Assembly (NCBI GenBank): GCA_963931865.1
Contig: OZ007510.1
Span: forward strand, 9,086,993 to 9,150,992
Source: Axinella damicornis
Taxonomy: Eukaryota; Porifera; Demospongiae; Axinellida; Axinellidae
Direction of reading: 5' to 3'
DNA: 64,000 bases
Positions within the stretch are counted from its first letter, which is position 1; the number at the start of each line of letters is the position of its first letter. The translations under genes were made by a program, and so were the position numbers. Below the pieces are notes generated by a model. The model ran no database searches. It saw only the letters and a list, made by a program, of their open reading frames with translations, and was not told the origin of the DNA. Shown in pieces: positions 25,713-37,573 of this stretch.

Positions 25713-28238
25713 ATGATGGATGGTGACGATGCGACTGTTGTATACACCGGGGCTCGTCCCGGGAAGGCAGCATGCAGCTTTCCTCAAGGGGTGGCGGAGA
25801 TTGTGCTTCGTATCGTGGTTGCAGTAAGTAATATTCAGGCTGCTGTACAAGATTATTTTAATTGAAAAGGCAGCGAGGCTATTCTCGACTAGGGATAGTG
25901 GCCATTGGCCATCTCTATAAAGGCTATCAGTGGAAGCTAGAACAATTTCCTGACCATTGTGGCTGCTAGGTTTTGTTGATAGTATTAGTGGCCCTTGGTA
26001 ATTTGTGTATTCTCTTCCTGTTCTCATCTCCCTTGAGCCCCTTCCTCCTCTCTCTTGCCCTTTCCTCCCTCCCTTTATGTGTGGTTCATCTTCTCCCCTG
26101 TAGGTAGTCAGTGCAATCCTGATCATCACGAGTGGCTGCATACTTGGCCTGGATATCTCTTACACCCCTCCTAGCAATGTTGACAACAGCAGTAGCAGTG
26201 GCATTGACATTTCGATCTTAGAGAAGCAGACGGCTGCTGCAGGTGCCCTTGCCCTGGTGGTTGGCATTCTGGGACTGCTGTGGGAATCACTCGCAATCCT
26301 GCTACGATTTCTCAACATCGGCTATCTCAACCAGAGGGCAAAGATTGTGCTTGCTATTGTGAGTGCTGAGGCCAATGGTAGCTTAGCCTCGAACCCAGCC
26401 GCGCCTGGGTTCGAGGCTAATGGTAGCTCTGTATGCATTCCAGCCATAGTTTTGTGTTAGCTGGTCTGTGCATGTTATGCAGAGTTTGAAGTTCATATAG
26501 TTCTCGATTTGCGGCACTGGAAGAGGCTCGCATAATGTGGATGCAGTCAGTAGACCGTGATGTGCACTTATTGATTAATTTCGATTACATTTCTTGCATG
26601 TCAACAAGTCAAGGGGGCCAGCTTTACTCCATGGAGATGGTAATGTGTTTGAACAAACTGATGTCAATGAAGTGGATTTGTAGCTAGCGATGACATTCTG
26701 TCATTCTTCAATTAATTAATAGTTGATTAGTTGAGCAAAGTATAAGCCAATTGGAAATTCCCTAGTTCGAGTCGTAATGCCACCATGTGGCAGCATGAGT
26801 ATGCAACCCATACTCTCCGTACAATGTACACGACAAGTCATACTCTGGGATACATAGTATGTAAGATGATGGTGAACACGAGCGCATGCTGATTACGATG
26901 ATGTCATCATGCGCTCTTGTATATGTAGTGAATCATAGAGGTTGCACATCAAATTGACTGTGTTGATGTGAGGCTAATTTGACAGCCCTTTTTTCTGTTG
27001 TTTGCTCACACAGGATGTGGTGGTGACCTTACTACTCGCTTTAAATTCTGCTGTGGTGCTGAGCGCTGTCTTCTCCCCGGAGTGGAGACACCTGAGCGGT
27101 GGCAGCCCCGTCTTGAGCAGCTTAACTGCTTCAACTGTGAGCAGCTCATATGAGAAAGAATGATTATTTCATCATGGTGTTGTGATCACTGGATTTCATC
27201 ATAGTCTTGTGATCACTGCATTTCATCATGGAGTTAATTGTGATTACCAGATTTCATCATGGACTCATGATTTCATCATGGTCTTGTGATTACTTGATTT
27301 CATCATGGTGTTGTGATCACTGATCACTGATCACTGGACATCATCATGGTGTTGTGATCACTGATCACTGGATATCATCACTGGATATCATCATGGTGTT
27401 GTGATCACTGATCATAGATCACTGGATATCATCATGGTGTTGTGATTACTGATCACCGGATTTCATCATCATGGTGTTGTGATCACTGATCGCTGGATTT
27501 CATCATGGTGTTGAGATCACCGGATTTAATATCTACCTCACCAGATTTCACTCCTTAATGCAGGAGCGCATAATGAGGAAGGGAAGGAGCGTGCAACAAC
27601 CACGCAAATGATTAAAATTTGAACACACTCCCACGGTAATCCTGTTACTATTTTAAGCTCGCACACGTAAGAGAGATTTCACGAAGGATGCCTAGTTATT
27701 AGTATCAAGACCCCATCGGTGGTGAAGCAGCGGAAGGACATAGTAAGAACTTATATGCTGTATGAAGATGTAGTCAAACGAGCCGCTTCACAGCCAAGTG
27801 GGACTACCATGGGATCCCTCCCTTCTGCTATTATGCACTCCTGCTAATGCTCTTTCGGTCAAAACTTCTTATCTATGAATATTGGTGGCTGTTATTCATA
27901 GCCTGTAATCAGCATGCAGGCTAAGCAACTTATAATGGTACTGGTGGGTATAATCATGACATCATCAGATTTCATCATTCATGCAATCTATCTAGCCCCT
28001 CTCCCACGACCCCTCTCCGCCTGGGCGGAGAAGAGCTGGGGCTAGCCCAGCAATCGTCTTGGTGTTTGTGGGCATACTGGTACACTAATTATGGCTCATG
28101 AGCCTCAAATATACAGTCATGTATGCAATGCACATGCACGTACCGTACTCCTATAATTTCACACAGAAGACCATGAGTAGTTAATGTACACGCAGAGCAT
28201 GGGTGTGGGCCAGAGGAGTTGTGGCATGATAATGAATT

Positions 28239-28298
<60 letters not shown>

Positions 28299-28445
28299 TC
28301 ACAGGTATTTGGCTTAATAGCATCGATCTTCAAAGTGGTCCTAGCAGTCTACATGATTGTGTACATAGTCAAGGGCTGGAACAAGGAAGTCGTCAAGTAC
28401 ACGTCACTCCAGTTCAGAGAAGATGAACCAGAGGACAAACTCTGA
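25713..28445 (+). CDS. Four-transmembrane small membrane protein, family not identified
   Basis: Predicted 209-residue integral membrane protein in four exons: 25713-25823, 26104-26358, 27014-27136 and 28305-28445, all in phase 0. Four hydrophobic stretches can be seen: VAEIVLRIVVAVVSAILIIT (about residues 25-48), AGALALVVGILGLLW (about 85-105), VVVTLLLALNSAVVLSAVF (about 124-142) and the ASIFKVVLAVYMIVYIV segment (about 168-186). The C-tail is acidic, ending REDEPEDKL. The layout resembles MARVEL or tetraspan proteins, but no family-specific motif (for example the tetraspanin CCG) is present, so I do not name it. The start ATGATG follows the TATA-like box by about 35 bp. The last acceptor is directly preceded by a long (CA)n run. 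Intron 3 carries a minisatellite. Confidence 0.85.
26384..26418. mobile_element. TAGCC-family mini hairpin, 35 bp, four-TM gene intron
   Basis: Palindrome TAGCCTCGAACCCAG ... CTGGGTTCGAGGCT, exactly flanked by the 10-bp direct repeat AATGGTAGCT (26374-26383 and 26419-26428). It lies just inside the donor at 26359. Confidence 0.82.
27150..27540. repeat. 27-35 bp minisatellite, four-TM gene intron 3
   Basis: Degenerate units built from ATTTCATCATGGTGTTGTGA and TCACTGATCACTGG, about 12 copies. The GATCACTGATCACTG parts are themselves palindromic. Confidence 0.8.
28242..28304. repeat. (CA)n microsatellite abutting the last acceptor of the four-TM gene
   Basis: About 27 CA units followed by TACTCACAG and the final exon. 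Confidence 0.93.
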
Positions 28446-28722
28446 CCAAACATTACTGCACTTTGTTGTGCTAACCTGCTCTGCCCTGCATGCAGGGGCA
28501 CACTAGTGCCAAGTCATGTTGTTCATGTCAGTTGGTATTGATTGAGTTTGCTGTGTGTGCTGCTGCATGTTGATATTCAACTTTCTTTCTGCAATTCAAA
28601 TGACGAATTCAGAACTTCTTCACCCCAATTCATCAAAGTGTGATTACTGTGGTCAAAACAAGCTAGATCTTTCTCTGGTGATTAGTGGTGAATTATTGGC
28701 TATAAGCAGCTATGGTCAGAAC

Positions 28723-28794
28723 TAGCCTCGTTCCCAGTCCCACGCCCAGCTTTTCGTTGCTGCAAGTGACGAAAAGCTGGTGGGAACGAGGCTA
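28723..28794. mobile_element. TAGCC-family hairpin element, 72 bp, intergenic
   Basis: Ends TAGCCTCGTTCCCAG / GGGAACGAGGCTA, inner arms CCAGCTTTTCGT / ACGAAAAGCTGG, perfect 9-bp direct repeat GGTCAGAAC at both edges (28714-28722, 28795-28803). Confidence 0.85.
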
Positions 28795-29151
28795 GGTCAG
28801 AACATCTTGGATTCAAACATGCCAGTCCTGCATGTCCACATGCATTATGCCAAATTATAGTGCCTGCAAACTGCACGTTGGACAAATGCACTCTTGGAAG
28901 GTATACCATGCAATTTGAGATTAATACGATCAGCTTGAGGTGCAGTAATGCATGCACATACTTCCTTTTCATAATACAACAGCTGCTCTTCGATTGGTGG
29001 TAAGAATAATAGCACAATATGTTGGGAGGTAGGATCATTAGGACGTACATGCAGTATAGCTGCTAACCCCTTTCACCGTGCACCGGCCGGGCGGAGAGGG
29101 GCTAGTGGCTAGACCAGGAGGTATAGGTACGTCTTCCAACCACTTACTCCC

Positions 29152-29257
29152 TAGCCTTGTTCTCAGGCCTTCTACACCTCCAGTTTTTGATCGCTTACAG
29201 AAAAAAAAAATGTAAGCTATCAAAACTGGAGGTGTATAAGGACTGGGAACAAGGCTA
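29152..29257. mobile_element. TAGCC-family hairpin element, 106 bp, 3' of NOL8
   Basis: Arms TAGCCTTGTTCTCAGG / CTGGGAACAAGGCTA with inner arms ACACCTCCAGTTTT / AAAACTGGAGGTGT. Flanks CTTACTCCC and TCTACTCCC. Confidence 0.75.
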
Positions 29258-29321
29258 TCTACTCCCTACCTCCTCCCTCTCTGCATACCAAGTGGAATTG
29301 TATAAAACAATTTAGCGGTTT

Positions 29322-30671
29322 CTAGAGTTTCCTTCTCTTGTGTGCCATCCTGACAGCATCCCTGTGCCCTCGCCGGACACTCTGCTTCATGGCTGCCCTC
29401 CTCCTCCCCCATCCCACCTCCAGCTCCTCGAGTGAGGTTGTCCTGTAGAAAGTGTTCTCATGCAACCTGTTCAGCAGGTTCTCATTGTTTGAGTGGAAAA
29501 AGAACAACAGTTTGGGTGACTTCACCGTCTTTCTGTGGTCGGCTTCACTGCACTCTGGCTTTAGTTTCACCGCTACCTTTTCACTAGCATCTGTATCAGC
29601 CACACGGCCATCTTCACTTCCAGCACCATTCCGCTGCTCACTGTCCTCATCACGGTCCTCACCAAGAAAGCTGAATCCATGCTCACTGCAGTTTCCGCTG
29701 AACATATCTTTGAGATCTCCACTCACCGAGAAGTATCTTTCTCCCGAGACTGCTGGTGCACTACTGTCAATTCTACTCTCCCCTCCCCCTCTCTTGTCAC
29801 CGTCTTCCTCAGTGGGGCCACTAAACGCCTCCATCTTATCGTCAGAAGGCTTCCGTTCATCTGCAGTTGGTCGTTCTAACACAGCACAGTTACTAGACTC
29901 TGGGTCATAGTGGGGGAGGAGCACTGCAGATGGAATACTCCTAGCCACACCATTAGAAACATTCCATTCCATACTGTAGCTGTTCCCAAGAATCGAGTCA
30001 ATGATGGAGAGCGCCTTGGACTTCTCCTGTTTGAGTTGCTCGGCTAGCTTGTCAGGGACGATCTCGCCCTTTCCTTCACCACCACTCTCTTCACTCTCCC
30101 CACTCTCGACAGTCTCTGCAAACCGCTTGTCCAGACGAAACCTGATGTCCTTACCGATCCTCTTCTGAAGCTTGAACAATCTCTCTCCTGCCCTTCCCTC
30201 AAACTGCCTCTTCACAGTGAACGCTTCAGGATTGTCTGAGTCTTCACTGTCATCACTGTCGAAGAGAGCACGGCGAATGGTCCCCTTTTCCCTGTGCTCA
30301 TCAGCTGCTGCCAGACACGGAGTGGAGACACTATCCGAACTCAGCTCAACCTCAGGAGTATCTTCGTCAGAGCTGTTGAACACAATATGCTGAGTGGCAT
30401 GAGGGACATCCAATTGGATGAGAGGTTTAGGTCTACCTATTATCTCCTTCCTTTTCTGAATTGCCTCAAGCCTTCTGACATTTGAAAGCTCTCTTTTCTT
30501 CTGCAAGGCCTCGTTGCTGTCGATCTGATTGGCAAGTGACCGTGCTGTCGTCCTGCAGTTGTGTCCAGACCTTGACTTTGCTCTCTGCTGGCCCACTCCT
30601 CCCCTCCCATTACCCAACAATATCTCCTTTCTCTGAAGTTTTCTCCCTGACATGCCTAATCCAGATATCAT
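29322..30671 (-). CDS. NOL8: NOL8-like nucleolar protein, single exon, without an RRM
   Basis: Similar to the C-terminal half of nucleolar protein 8, which in vertebrates binds RRAG GTPases and supports rRNA processing. 449 residues from the ATG at 30671, unspliced. Recognisable blocks in order: the basic start with KKRELSNVRRLEAIQKRKEI (about residue 65), HIVFNSSDED (about 100), RALFDSDDSEDSD (about 138), KRQFEGRAGERLFKLQKRIG (about 155) with RFRLDKRF, YFSVSGDLKDMF (about 330), FSFLGEDRDED, and a basic tail LLFFFHSNNENLLNRL then RRGHRDAVRMAHKRRKL. Vertebrate NOL8 is over 1100 residues with an N-terminal RRM; none is seen here, and the divergent neighbour starts 156 bp upstream. Either the RRM was lost or it sits on a distant exon. 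Acidic/Ser-rich low-complexity segments are consistent with the family. Confidence 0.85.
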   Translation of the reverse strand: MISGLGMSGRKLQRKEILLGNGRGGVGQQRAKSRSGHNCRTTARSLANQIDSNEALQKKRELSNVRRLEAIQKRKEIIGRPKPLIQLDVPHATQHIVFNSSDEDTPEVELSSDSVSTPCLAAADEHREKGTIRRALFDSDDSEDSDNPEAFTVKRQFEGRAGERLFKLQKRIGKDIRFRLDKRFAETVESGESEESGGEGKGEIVPDKLAEQLKQEKSKALSIIDSILGNSYSMEWNVSNGVARSIPSAVLLPHYDPESSNCAVLERPTADERKPSDDKMEAFSGPTEEDGDKRGGGESRIDSSAPAVSGERYFSVSGDLKDMFSGNCSEHGFSFLGEDRDEDSEQRNGAGSEDGRVADTDASEKVAVKLKPECSEADHRKTVKSPKLLFFFHSNNENLLNRLHENTFYRTTSLEELEVGWGRRRAAMKQSVRRGHRDAVRMAHKRRKL

Positions 30672-30826
30672 GGTTTGCTGTTCAATATTTCTCAAGCGCG
30701 TAAATAGAATAGACTAGTATCTAATTATTCGTACGAAATTTAAATTACTTTCATTACATCACATGACAAAAGGTCAATTTACAGTGTCTGTGTACGTGTG
30801 TTTATTTCAAGAAAGAAGGCGAAAGT
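30672..30826. promoter_or_regulatory. Short bidirectional promoter region (NOL8 / type I membrane protein)
   Basis: 155 bp between two divergent start codons. AT-rich, with no GC box. CATCACATGAC at about 30757-30767 is an E-box-like site. Assignment rests on position only. Confidence 0.4.
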
Positions 30827-33348
30827 ATGAAGCCGGGAGAGGATTTGAAGATACTATTTTTGTTTGTTCTTGCTACAGTTCTGTACCAAATTGGGATCAC
30901 AGGTCAGCGAAGCATCAGGCGCCGGTACACTGTCGCCAGATGGGTACATAGATAACTGGCACAGGATCAGTGCTGTAGCGGCATATTTACTGTAACTTTT
31001 CGGACAGGCCCCTGGTTTAAAGAAAAGTGAAGGCACTATACATAGTGGATACAACACATTACTAAATAGATCCTAGAAGGGGAGGATGATAAATGTGCCG
31101 GTTAAAAGTTACTTTTGTTAGACATCCATCAAGAACACACTAAGTCGCATAATGTGACGTGTTCTTGATTGACTCTGACAGGAACTGACTCCTTTCATCT
31201 CAAAATATTCAGTTACGAGATACCATAGATAATATACTACCAAGGGCGTATCGAGCCGCCGACGCCCTTGATACTACGAAGTATATCATCTTGGAGATAC
31301 CATTGCATGCATTGGCAGGCCATTTACTTGTGTGACACTTGACTCTTAAGATCTTGTTACCACTTCAGGTGTGAATGCGGATGGTGATCGCACAGGTAAG
31401 CTTTGTTGAATTGCTGTTGTCTGTTTACTTGAACACGAACAGCGGAGGGAGAGCTTCACACGGAGTACCTGAGAGTGAATAGTGGTGTTTATTTCCTTGC
31501 AGTTACCAAGTGTGGGTGCCAGTGCCCGAGTCAAGCAATAACAGACCAGCACTGCTACTACAACTGCAGCATGTACCAGTGCGAGCAAGGGCCTGCCAAC
31601 TGTAGCCAGTGTGTCAACTCTTCCTTTGCTTCGCTTCAGGATTGTCAGCACAACTGCAGATCAAATATAATGGTTGGAGGGTGTTTGGGCACACGACTTG
31701 GGTGCTGTCCTGACAACCAGACACCTAAATCAGAAGAGGGGAAGTGCCCAGGTGGTACGTGCATATTGTGATAGTCTCAGGAATGAGTGTTGAGACCTGG
31801 GAATGAGACTAAGTTTCAAAATCAGAACAGTTCTTTACAGCAGGTTATGTTTCAGTAGGGTGGTCTCCTAATGAGTCCTAAGTGAGCCTCTGCCTTAGCT
31901 GCTGTGTAGATGATGAAGAGTACACACACATGCTCCTCCACACATACATCTCCACACCCTCACACACACCTCCATCCCCCACTCACACACATCCTCACAC
32001 ACACACACCTCCACCCTCACAGATGAGGCCTCAAACCATCCCGATCCCATTCGCTGGGACCTGATAGCCGCTGGCATCTGTGGGATGGTGCTACTGCTGG
32101 CAGTAGTCACACTCGTTGGCATGGCAACTTATGCCTACCGACAGAAACACAAGCAAAGGCACAGAAGGTTTGTCCCGGGTGGTCACTGCAGGCGGGACAT
32201 CAGTCGGCTGTACTTCTGTGTAAACTAGACAGATGATCCTTAGTCGGGCGGGCCGAGTGAGCTACATGTATCCGGCCAGCTAAACTTTAATGGGATGGCC
32301 CAAGTAAGCTAACCAAGCCTTCTAAACAATCTTAGTGGGGTGGCCCAAGTGCCAACCAGCCTGCTTTGTCTTGAGGTGGGATGGTATCGTCGTTCGCTTG
32401 TGGAGCACATAATTATACCGGGAGGGTTCTCTGAGGCTTCAATCGTGGCTAAAAGCGCTCATGTTGGGTACAAATGCATGTATGGAAGCATGTATCAAGT
32501 TTCATTAGGCACAACATGCATGGTGATGGGCATACCATAATGTATGCTGTTGTTCAACTTGTTGGTAGGGCTCACCCCAATAATCGAAAGTAATCCCTCA
32601 TATAGTGATTCTTAAGCCTCTCTGGTAGTCCCCTTGTTTGTTGTTGTCTGCATGAGTTCCTTTTTAGGCATCCGTAGCATCTTTCCGGGTCAGTTTGCTC
32701 AACTGGAGCATAAAACATAGCACGCCACGCACCCACAATCACTTACAGCCTGCAGTAAGTGTTTGTGCGTGAAGTGTTTTGGCCTTGAGAATCAGGAGTG
32801 GTAGGTTAGAGAGGTCTTTGATTGCATGCCAACACTCTCTCCACCCGTCCAGCTTTAATGGCGTTGTCAAAAGTTGTACGGGCCCTTGACATCCTCTAGC
32901 TTGCTGTTCATGCATGTACTACTCATCGTTGTGACACCAAACCACCAATCAATGTGCAGTTCTTGTAGCCTTGTTCCCAGGCCTTCTACATTGTACACCT
33001 CCAGTTTTTGTACCATACAGACCCTCGGTCTGGTACCGAGACTGTTCTTGAGTTCCCTACGCAACAGCTCTCCTTGTTGCTGTGCACCTTGATTGCTATA
33101 CCTACAAGCATCTAGAGTTTAGTTTTTGAAATGTGAAGGGGACAGGAGTAACGCTGTTCCTATAGTGATGCCCCTGGCCTCCCTATCCGGATCCACACAC
33201 ACACACACACACACACAGGTATATCCAGGAGGTGCTGCAGATGTACGATGGCAATGACACCACTGATGAAGACTATAGTGACAGCAGCATGGAGGACAAC
33301 CCTGAGAGAAACAACCTGTTTGACCGGTTATCATCACGGCCCGTCTAA
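30827..33348 (+). CDS. Cys-rich single-pass type I membrane protein, family not identified
   Basis: About 208 residues in five exons: 30827-30902, 31369-31395, 31503-31751 (or to 31754), 32023-32167 and 33219-33348. It starts with a signal peptide (ILFLFVLATVLYQIGITG). The ectodomain of about 85 residues holds 16 cysteines, beginning CGCQCPS and ending in GGCLGTRLGCCPDNQTPKSE, which recalls the Cys-rich 'C..T.yGCCpDg' unit repeated in papilin-like and other extracellular animal proteins. A single TM (IAAGICGMVLLLAVVTLVGM) is followed by a basic stop-transfer (RQKHKQRHRR) and an acidic cytoplasmic tail (TTDEDYSDSSMED). Several N-glycosylation sequons occur (NCS, NSS, NQT). Function unknown; a receptor-like or adhesion role is only a guess. 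The exon 3 donor has two in-frame alternatives. Confidence 0.82.
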
Positions 33349-33691
33349 CCTTGCCACCTCTATCTCATTCACACTCACTTCAGCAATGTCACCATAATTA
33401 TGCATGTTTGCCTGCAATAGAATTGTATGCTTTATGACTGTATATTCCCACTGGTAATGGGGGCTACAGAATATCACAGAATATATATATGTTTTGTTTA
33501 CATCATGTCTTGTATTCACGTGTGTCAATTTTGTAATGGTGTTTCTGCTACAGCATCCTTCCCAGACCGTTCTGTGTGGCATCATGGGAATGAGATCATT
33601 TGTATGCTAACGATGACGTCATGAGCTGCATTATTAAAATCAGACACGTGTACATGTATATAGAAGAGGAGGTTGAAACCTGAAGTTTGAG
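33349..33691. other. Gap between the type I membrane protein gene and NPLOC4
   Basis: 343 bp, both neighbours on the plus strand. It contains the 3' UTR of the first and the promoter of the second, including GATGACGTCATGAGC at about 33613-33627, a near-perfect CRE palindrome (TGACGTCA) 65 bp upstream of the NPLOC4 start. Confidence 0.55.
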
Positions 33692-35257
33692 ATGCCTCAG
33701 ATGGTAAGCGTACCCCACAACCAGTGAGATGCGCGTGGTGTAATCCAGTCCTGCTGTGTGTGCTATCAGTGTCCTGCTGTGTGTGCCATCAGCCCTGCTG
33801 TGTGGTGCCATATCAGTCCTGTCCTGCTGTGTTCTTACCCCAGATTGTGAGGGTGCAGAGCAAGGATGGCACAAAGCGCATTGCCACCAACCCAACAGAG
33901 ACTTTGCAGAGATTCCTGGAGAGGGTTAGTCAGCACTAGCTGGTCTAGTGATAGCCTCATTCCCAGGCCGTGTGGCCTGGGAACGAGGATAGTCTAGCTA
34001 GTGATGGGTTACAGTCGATTTCAATGAAGGGGGTGACACTCCCGTAGACACCGTAGTCAGAGTTGCGACCGGGCTTATCGGTGATTCTTGACCCGTATAC
34101 TAAGGAAGGGGTAGAGTCGCTACGCATTCTTCCATATACTATCGGCGGTCAAGCGGTCAATGCCTGAAATACAGTGCAGTCAAATGGTCAAGAGTCTTTT
34201 TGCGATGCAGTCAAGTTGCAGCTCTGACTATGACTACGGCATCAATGGGAGTGTCACCCCCTTGAATTTCCATTGTATTTGAACTTGCAGTTAATAGATG
34301 GCATCTCTTTACCATGGGAGTCCCCACATTCCTCTGCTGCGCCTGCTAACAAAGATCTATTTTCGGACAAATCTATTCTCGGACCAGAAACCCTTACAGC
34401 TAATAAAGTACAGATACGAAGGCTCTACAATTCAGCACTATCATCCATTCCAGTGTGTCTGAACATATATTTAATTGTGAGACTACAGACGATTTTGGTT
34501 GTTTGAACATTGTGCATTCGGTGGACTTTCACAAAAACCATGTTCCACACATACGAGGCTCACACAAAGTGGCCACATAGCTACTGGACTCAGTTTCCAT
34601 GAAGTTCCACCGATAGGAATTTATTACGCTCTGAGCTCAAGTGCAATCAAACACTATGGGTCAGGAAAATGGCACAGTAGATGTAGCTGTCTAGCTGGGT
34701 TATGCAGTGCAAGTGTTGTATTTTCTGCTCTTCCTGCCAATTGATATTGATATCTGGGGGGGGGGGGGGGGGGGGGGGACTCTCAGTCTTGCCAGCTAGA
34801 CCCTCTCCACGTTCCACGTGTGCGTGACCAGTTGAGGCCAGGGTGCATGGAGAGGGTCTGGCAGGCTAGTATCCGACAGCTGCCTATGACTGTGACACCA
34901 TGCAGTTGAGAACCGTTGGTAACCCTATGACCTTACGAGCACCTTGGATTATGCTATGTGCATGCTCATACCCATCACAGGTGGTCCAGGAGTTCCGTCT
35001 GAATCCCCATGATAACTTCTCCCTCTTCTGCTCCCCCGGGTACCGCAATGAGCTAACTCGGTCACACCTCCACCAGCAACTGCAGCAGATACCCGTCAGG
35101 TGCATGCACGAGTGGGTAGATAGATAAGTACATGATTGAGAGTTCTGTCCTGCTGTAGGTGAAGTGTACACTCAGATCAAGGTGGAGTGTATGCTCATAT
35201 GATTGTGTGTGGTCATGCACTCACATACACACACACACACACACACACGCACGCACG

Positions 35258-35298
<41 letters not shown>

Positions 35299-37474
35299 AC
35301 ACACAGACATGGGGACATGCTCTACCTTGCGGAGAAGTCCGGTGATGGTGGTGCAGGGGGAGGAGGGTGGGGGAGTGCAGCGGTGGAGGAGGATGAGGTG
35401 GACAGGGTGCTAGGAAGTAAAGATGGCAAGATTCAGAGACAGAGAGATTCTCAGCTGTAAGTAGTGACTGAACATCAACCTAGTTTGTAGTCTGCCTTTT
35501 GTGATAACTTATGCCTTCCTCCCTTCTCCCTCCTCTCTCCCCTCTTCCCTCCTCTTCCCCCTTCCTCCCCTCCCCTCCTCCTGTCTTACCTCCACCCTTC
35601 TTTTTCGTCTTCTCCCCTCTCATACCCTCCTCCCTCTCACTTGCTTCTTCTTTCTTCTCCTCCCTTCCCCTCCCCTCCAGCTGTCATCATGGCCCCCAGG
35701 CCAAGTGCATCAACTGTGCACCACTGGACCCATGGGATGAACGTTACCTACGGAGCATAGATCCACCCATCAAACATCTCTCCTTCCACTGTTATATCCG
35801 CAAACTCACCAGCGGAGTGGACAGGTGAGTGGTCAGAGGAAGAGGAAGTGGGGGTGAAGTAGTGAAGGGAGGGAGTGGGAGGGTGTGAGCGGGAGGGTGA
35901 GGGAGTGAGAGGGTGAGGGATTGAGTGGGTGAGGGAGTGAGAGGGTGAGGGATTGAGTGGGAACTGGGGAGTGGGAGGGAGAGATTGAATGAATTTTGTG
36001 AGCTGTGAACCCCTCTACTCACAAACACACTGCAATCAGAGGCAAGTTTGCCTCCCTGGAGGACCTGAGCTGCAAGATCAAGCCAGGCTGTCCCGGCCAC
36101 CCACCCTGGCCAGCAGGAATCTGCACCAAGTGCCAGCCCAGTGCCATCACCCTTGCAAGACAAGTGGGTCACATGCACACCAGCACATACACACGTACAC
36201 ACATGCACATGCACACCAACACATACACACATGCACACAACACACAGTGTATGTAATTGTTGGACTAAGTACTTTCATGTAATACACCTGAGGGTACATC
36301 TGAAGACCCTGCCATGGCCTCCAGTGGTGTGGTGAATGTCTGACTAGAGAAGAATGCTTGTTGTAACAATGAAAGCACACACTCTCTCCCTCTCCGTACA
36401 CACACTGCATGTGCTTCTCCCCTCCCCCTCCCCTTCGCCACACCCACCCCACCCTCAGCCCTACCGCCATGTTGACAATATCATGTTTGAAGATGGCAAG
36501 ATAGTGAACCGGTTCATTGAGGGTTGGCGTGCCTCTGGCCAGCAGCGCATCGGCTACCTCTATGGCCGGTACATTCCCCTGGAGAGTGAGGTGCCTCTGG
36601 GGATCAGAGCCGAGGTGGCTGCGATCTATGAGCCCCCACAGGTGTGAGAGTGTGTGTGTGTGCGTACATGCACACACAAAGGTGGACTTGTGGTTATGTT
36701 TACAGTACCCACTAAACCCACTCACAGGTGTCCACGAAGCTGAGCGTTGAGCTGCTGGAGGATCCTCATGAGAAGGAAGTCAACGAACTGGCAGCCATGC
36801 TGGATCTTAGGAAGGTGAGGGGAGAGAGGGGGAAGGGTGGAGGAGAGGGGGGAGGAGGAGGGGGGAGAGGGGAGGAGAGGGGGAGTGGTGGAGGAGAGGG
36901 TGGAGGAGGAGGGGGGAGGAGAGACTGGGCTGGGGGGAGGAGAGGTAGAGGAGGCGAGAGGTGAGTTAAATAACAGTGCCTCTGGTCTTTCCACAGGTGG
37001 GCTGGATCTTCACTGATCTTGAGCCAGAACAAAACAGGAAGGTGGCCTTCAAGAGAAGTGTCGTAAGTGTTGCTCAGCTGGTGGTCAAGCTGGCTAGTCT
37101 GTGTATTCTTGTGGCACAGCTGCTGCTCCTCGCTCCCCCACTCATCACTTCCCTCCCCCTCTCTCCTAGCACACGTACCTCCTCAGCGCGGAGGAATGCA
37201 TCATTGCAGCGGACTTCCAGAACCAGCATCCCAATGCCTGTTGCCTGTCGACTACTGGCTGCTTTGGGTCGAAGTTTGTCTCCATTTGTGTTTCAGGGAA
37301 CGAAGCAAATGAAGTGATCCTCAAGGGATATCAGGTACATTGTTGCTATGGCGACTGTGTTTGCATGGAATGCTATTTCCGGTAAATGTTGATCCGCAGA
37401 GACAGTCACGCCCTTGTCCTCTCTCTCTCACACACACATGCACATGCTCACACACATGCACACGCATGCGCACG

Positions 37475-37573
<99 letters not shown>

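Noticed and set aside
30693..30695. NOL8 start at MRNIEQQ (first codon in the open frame)
   Set aside because: That codon is TTG; the first ATG is at 30671, so I start there.
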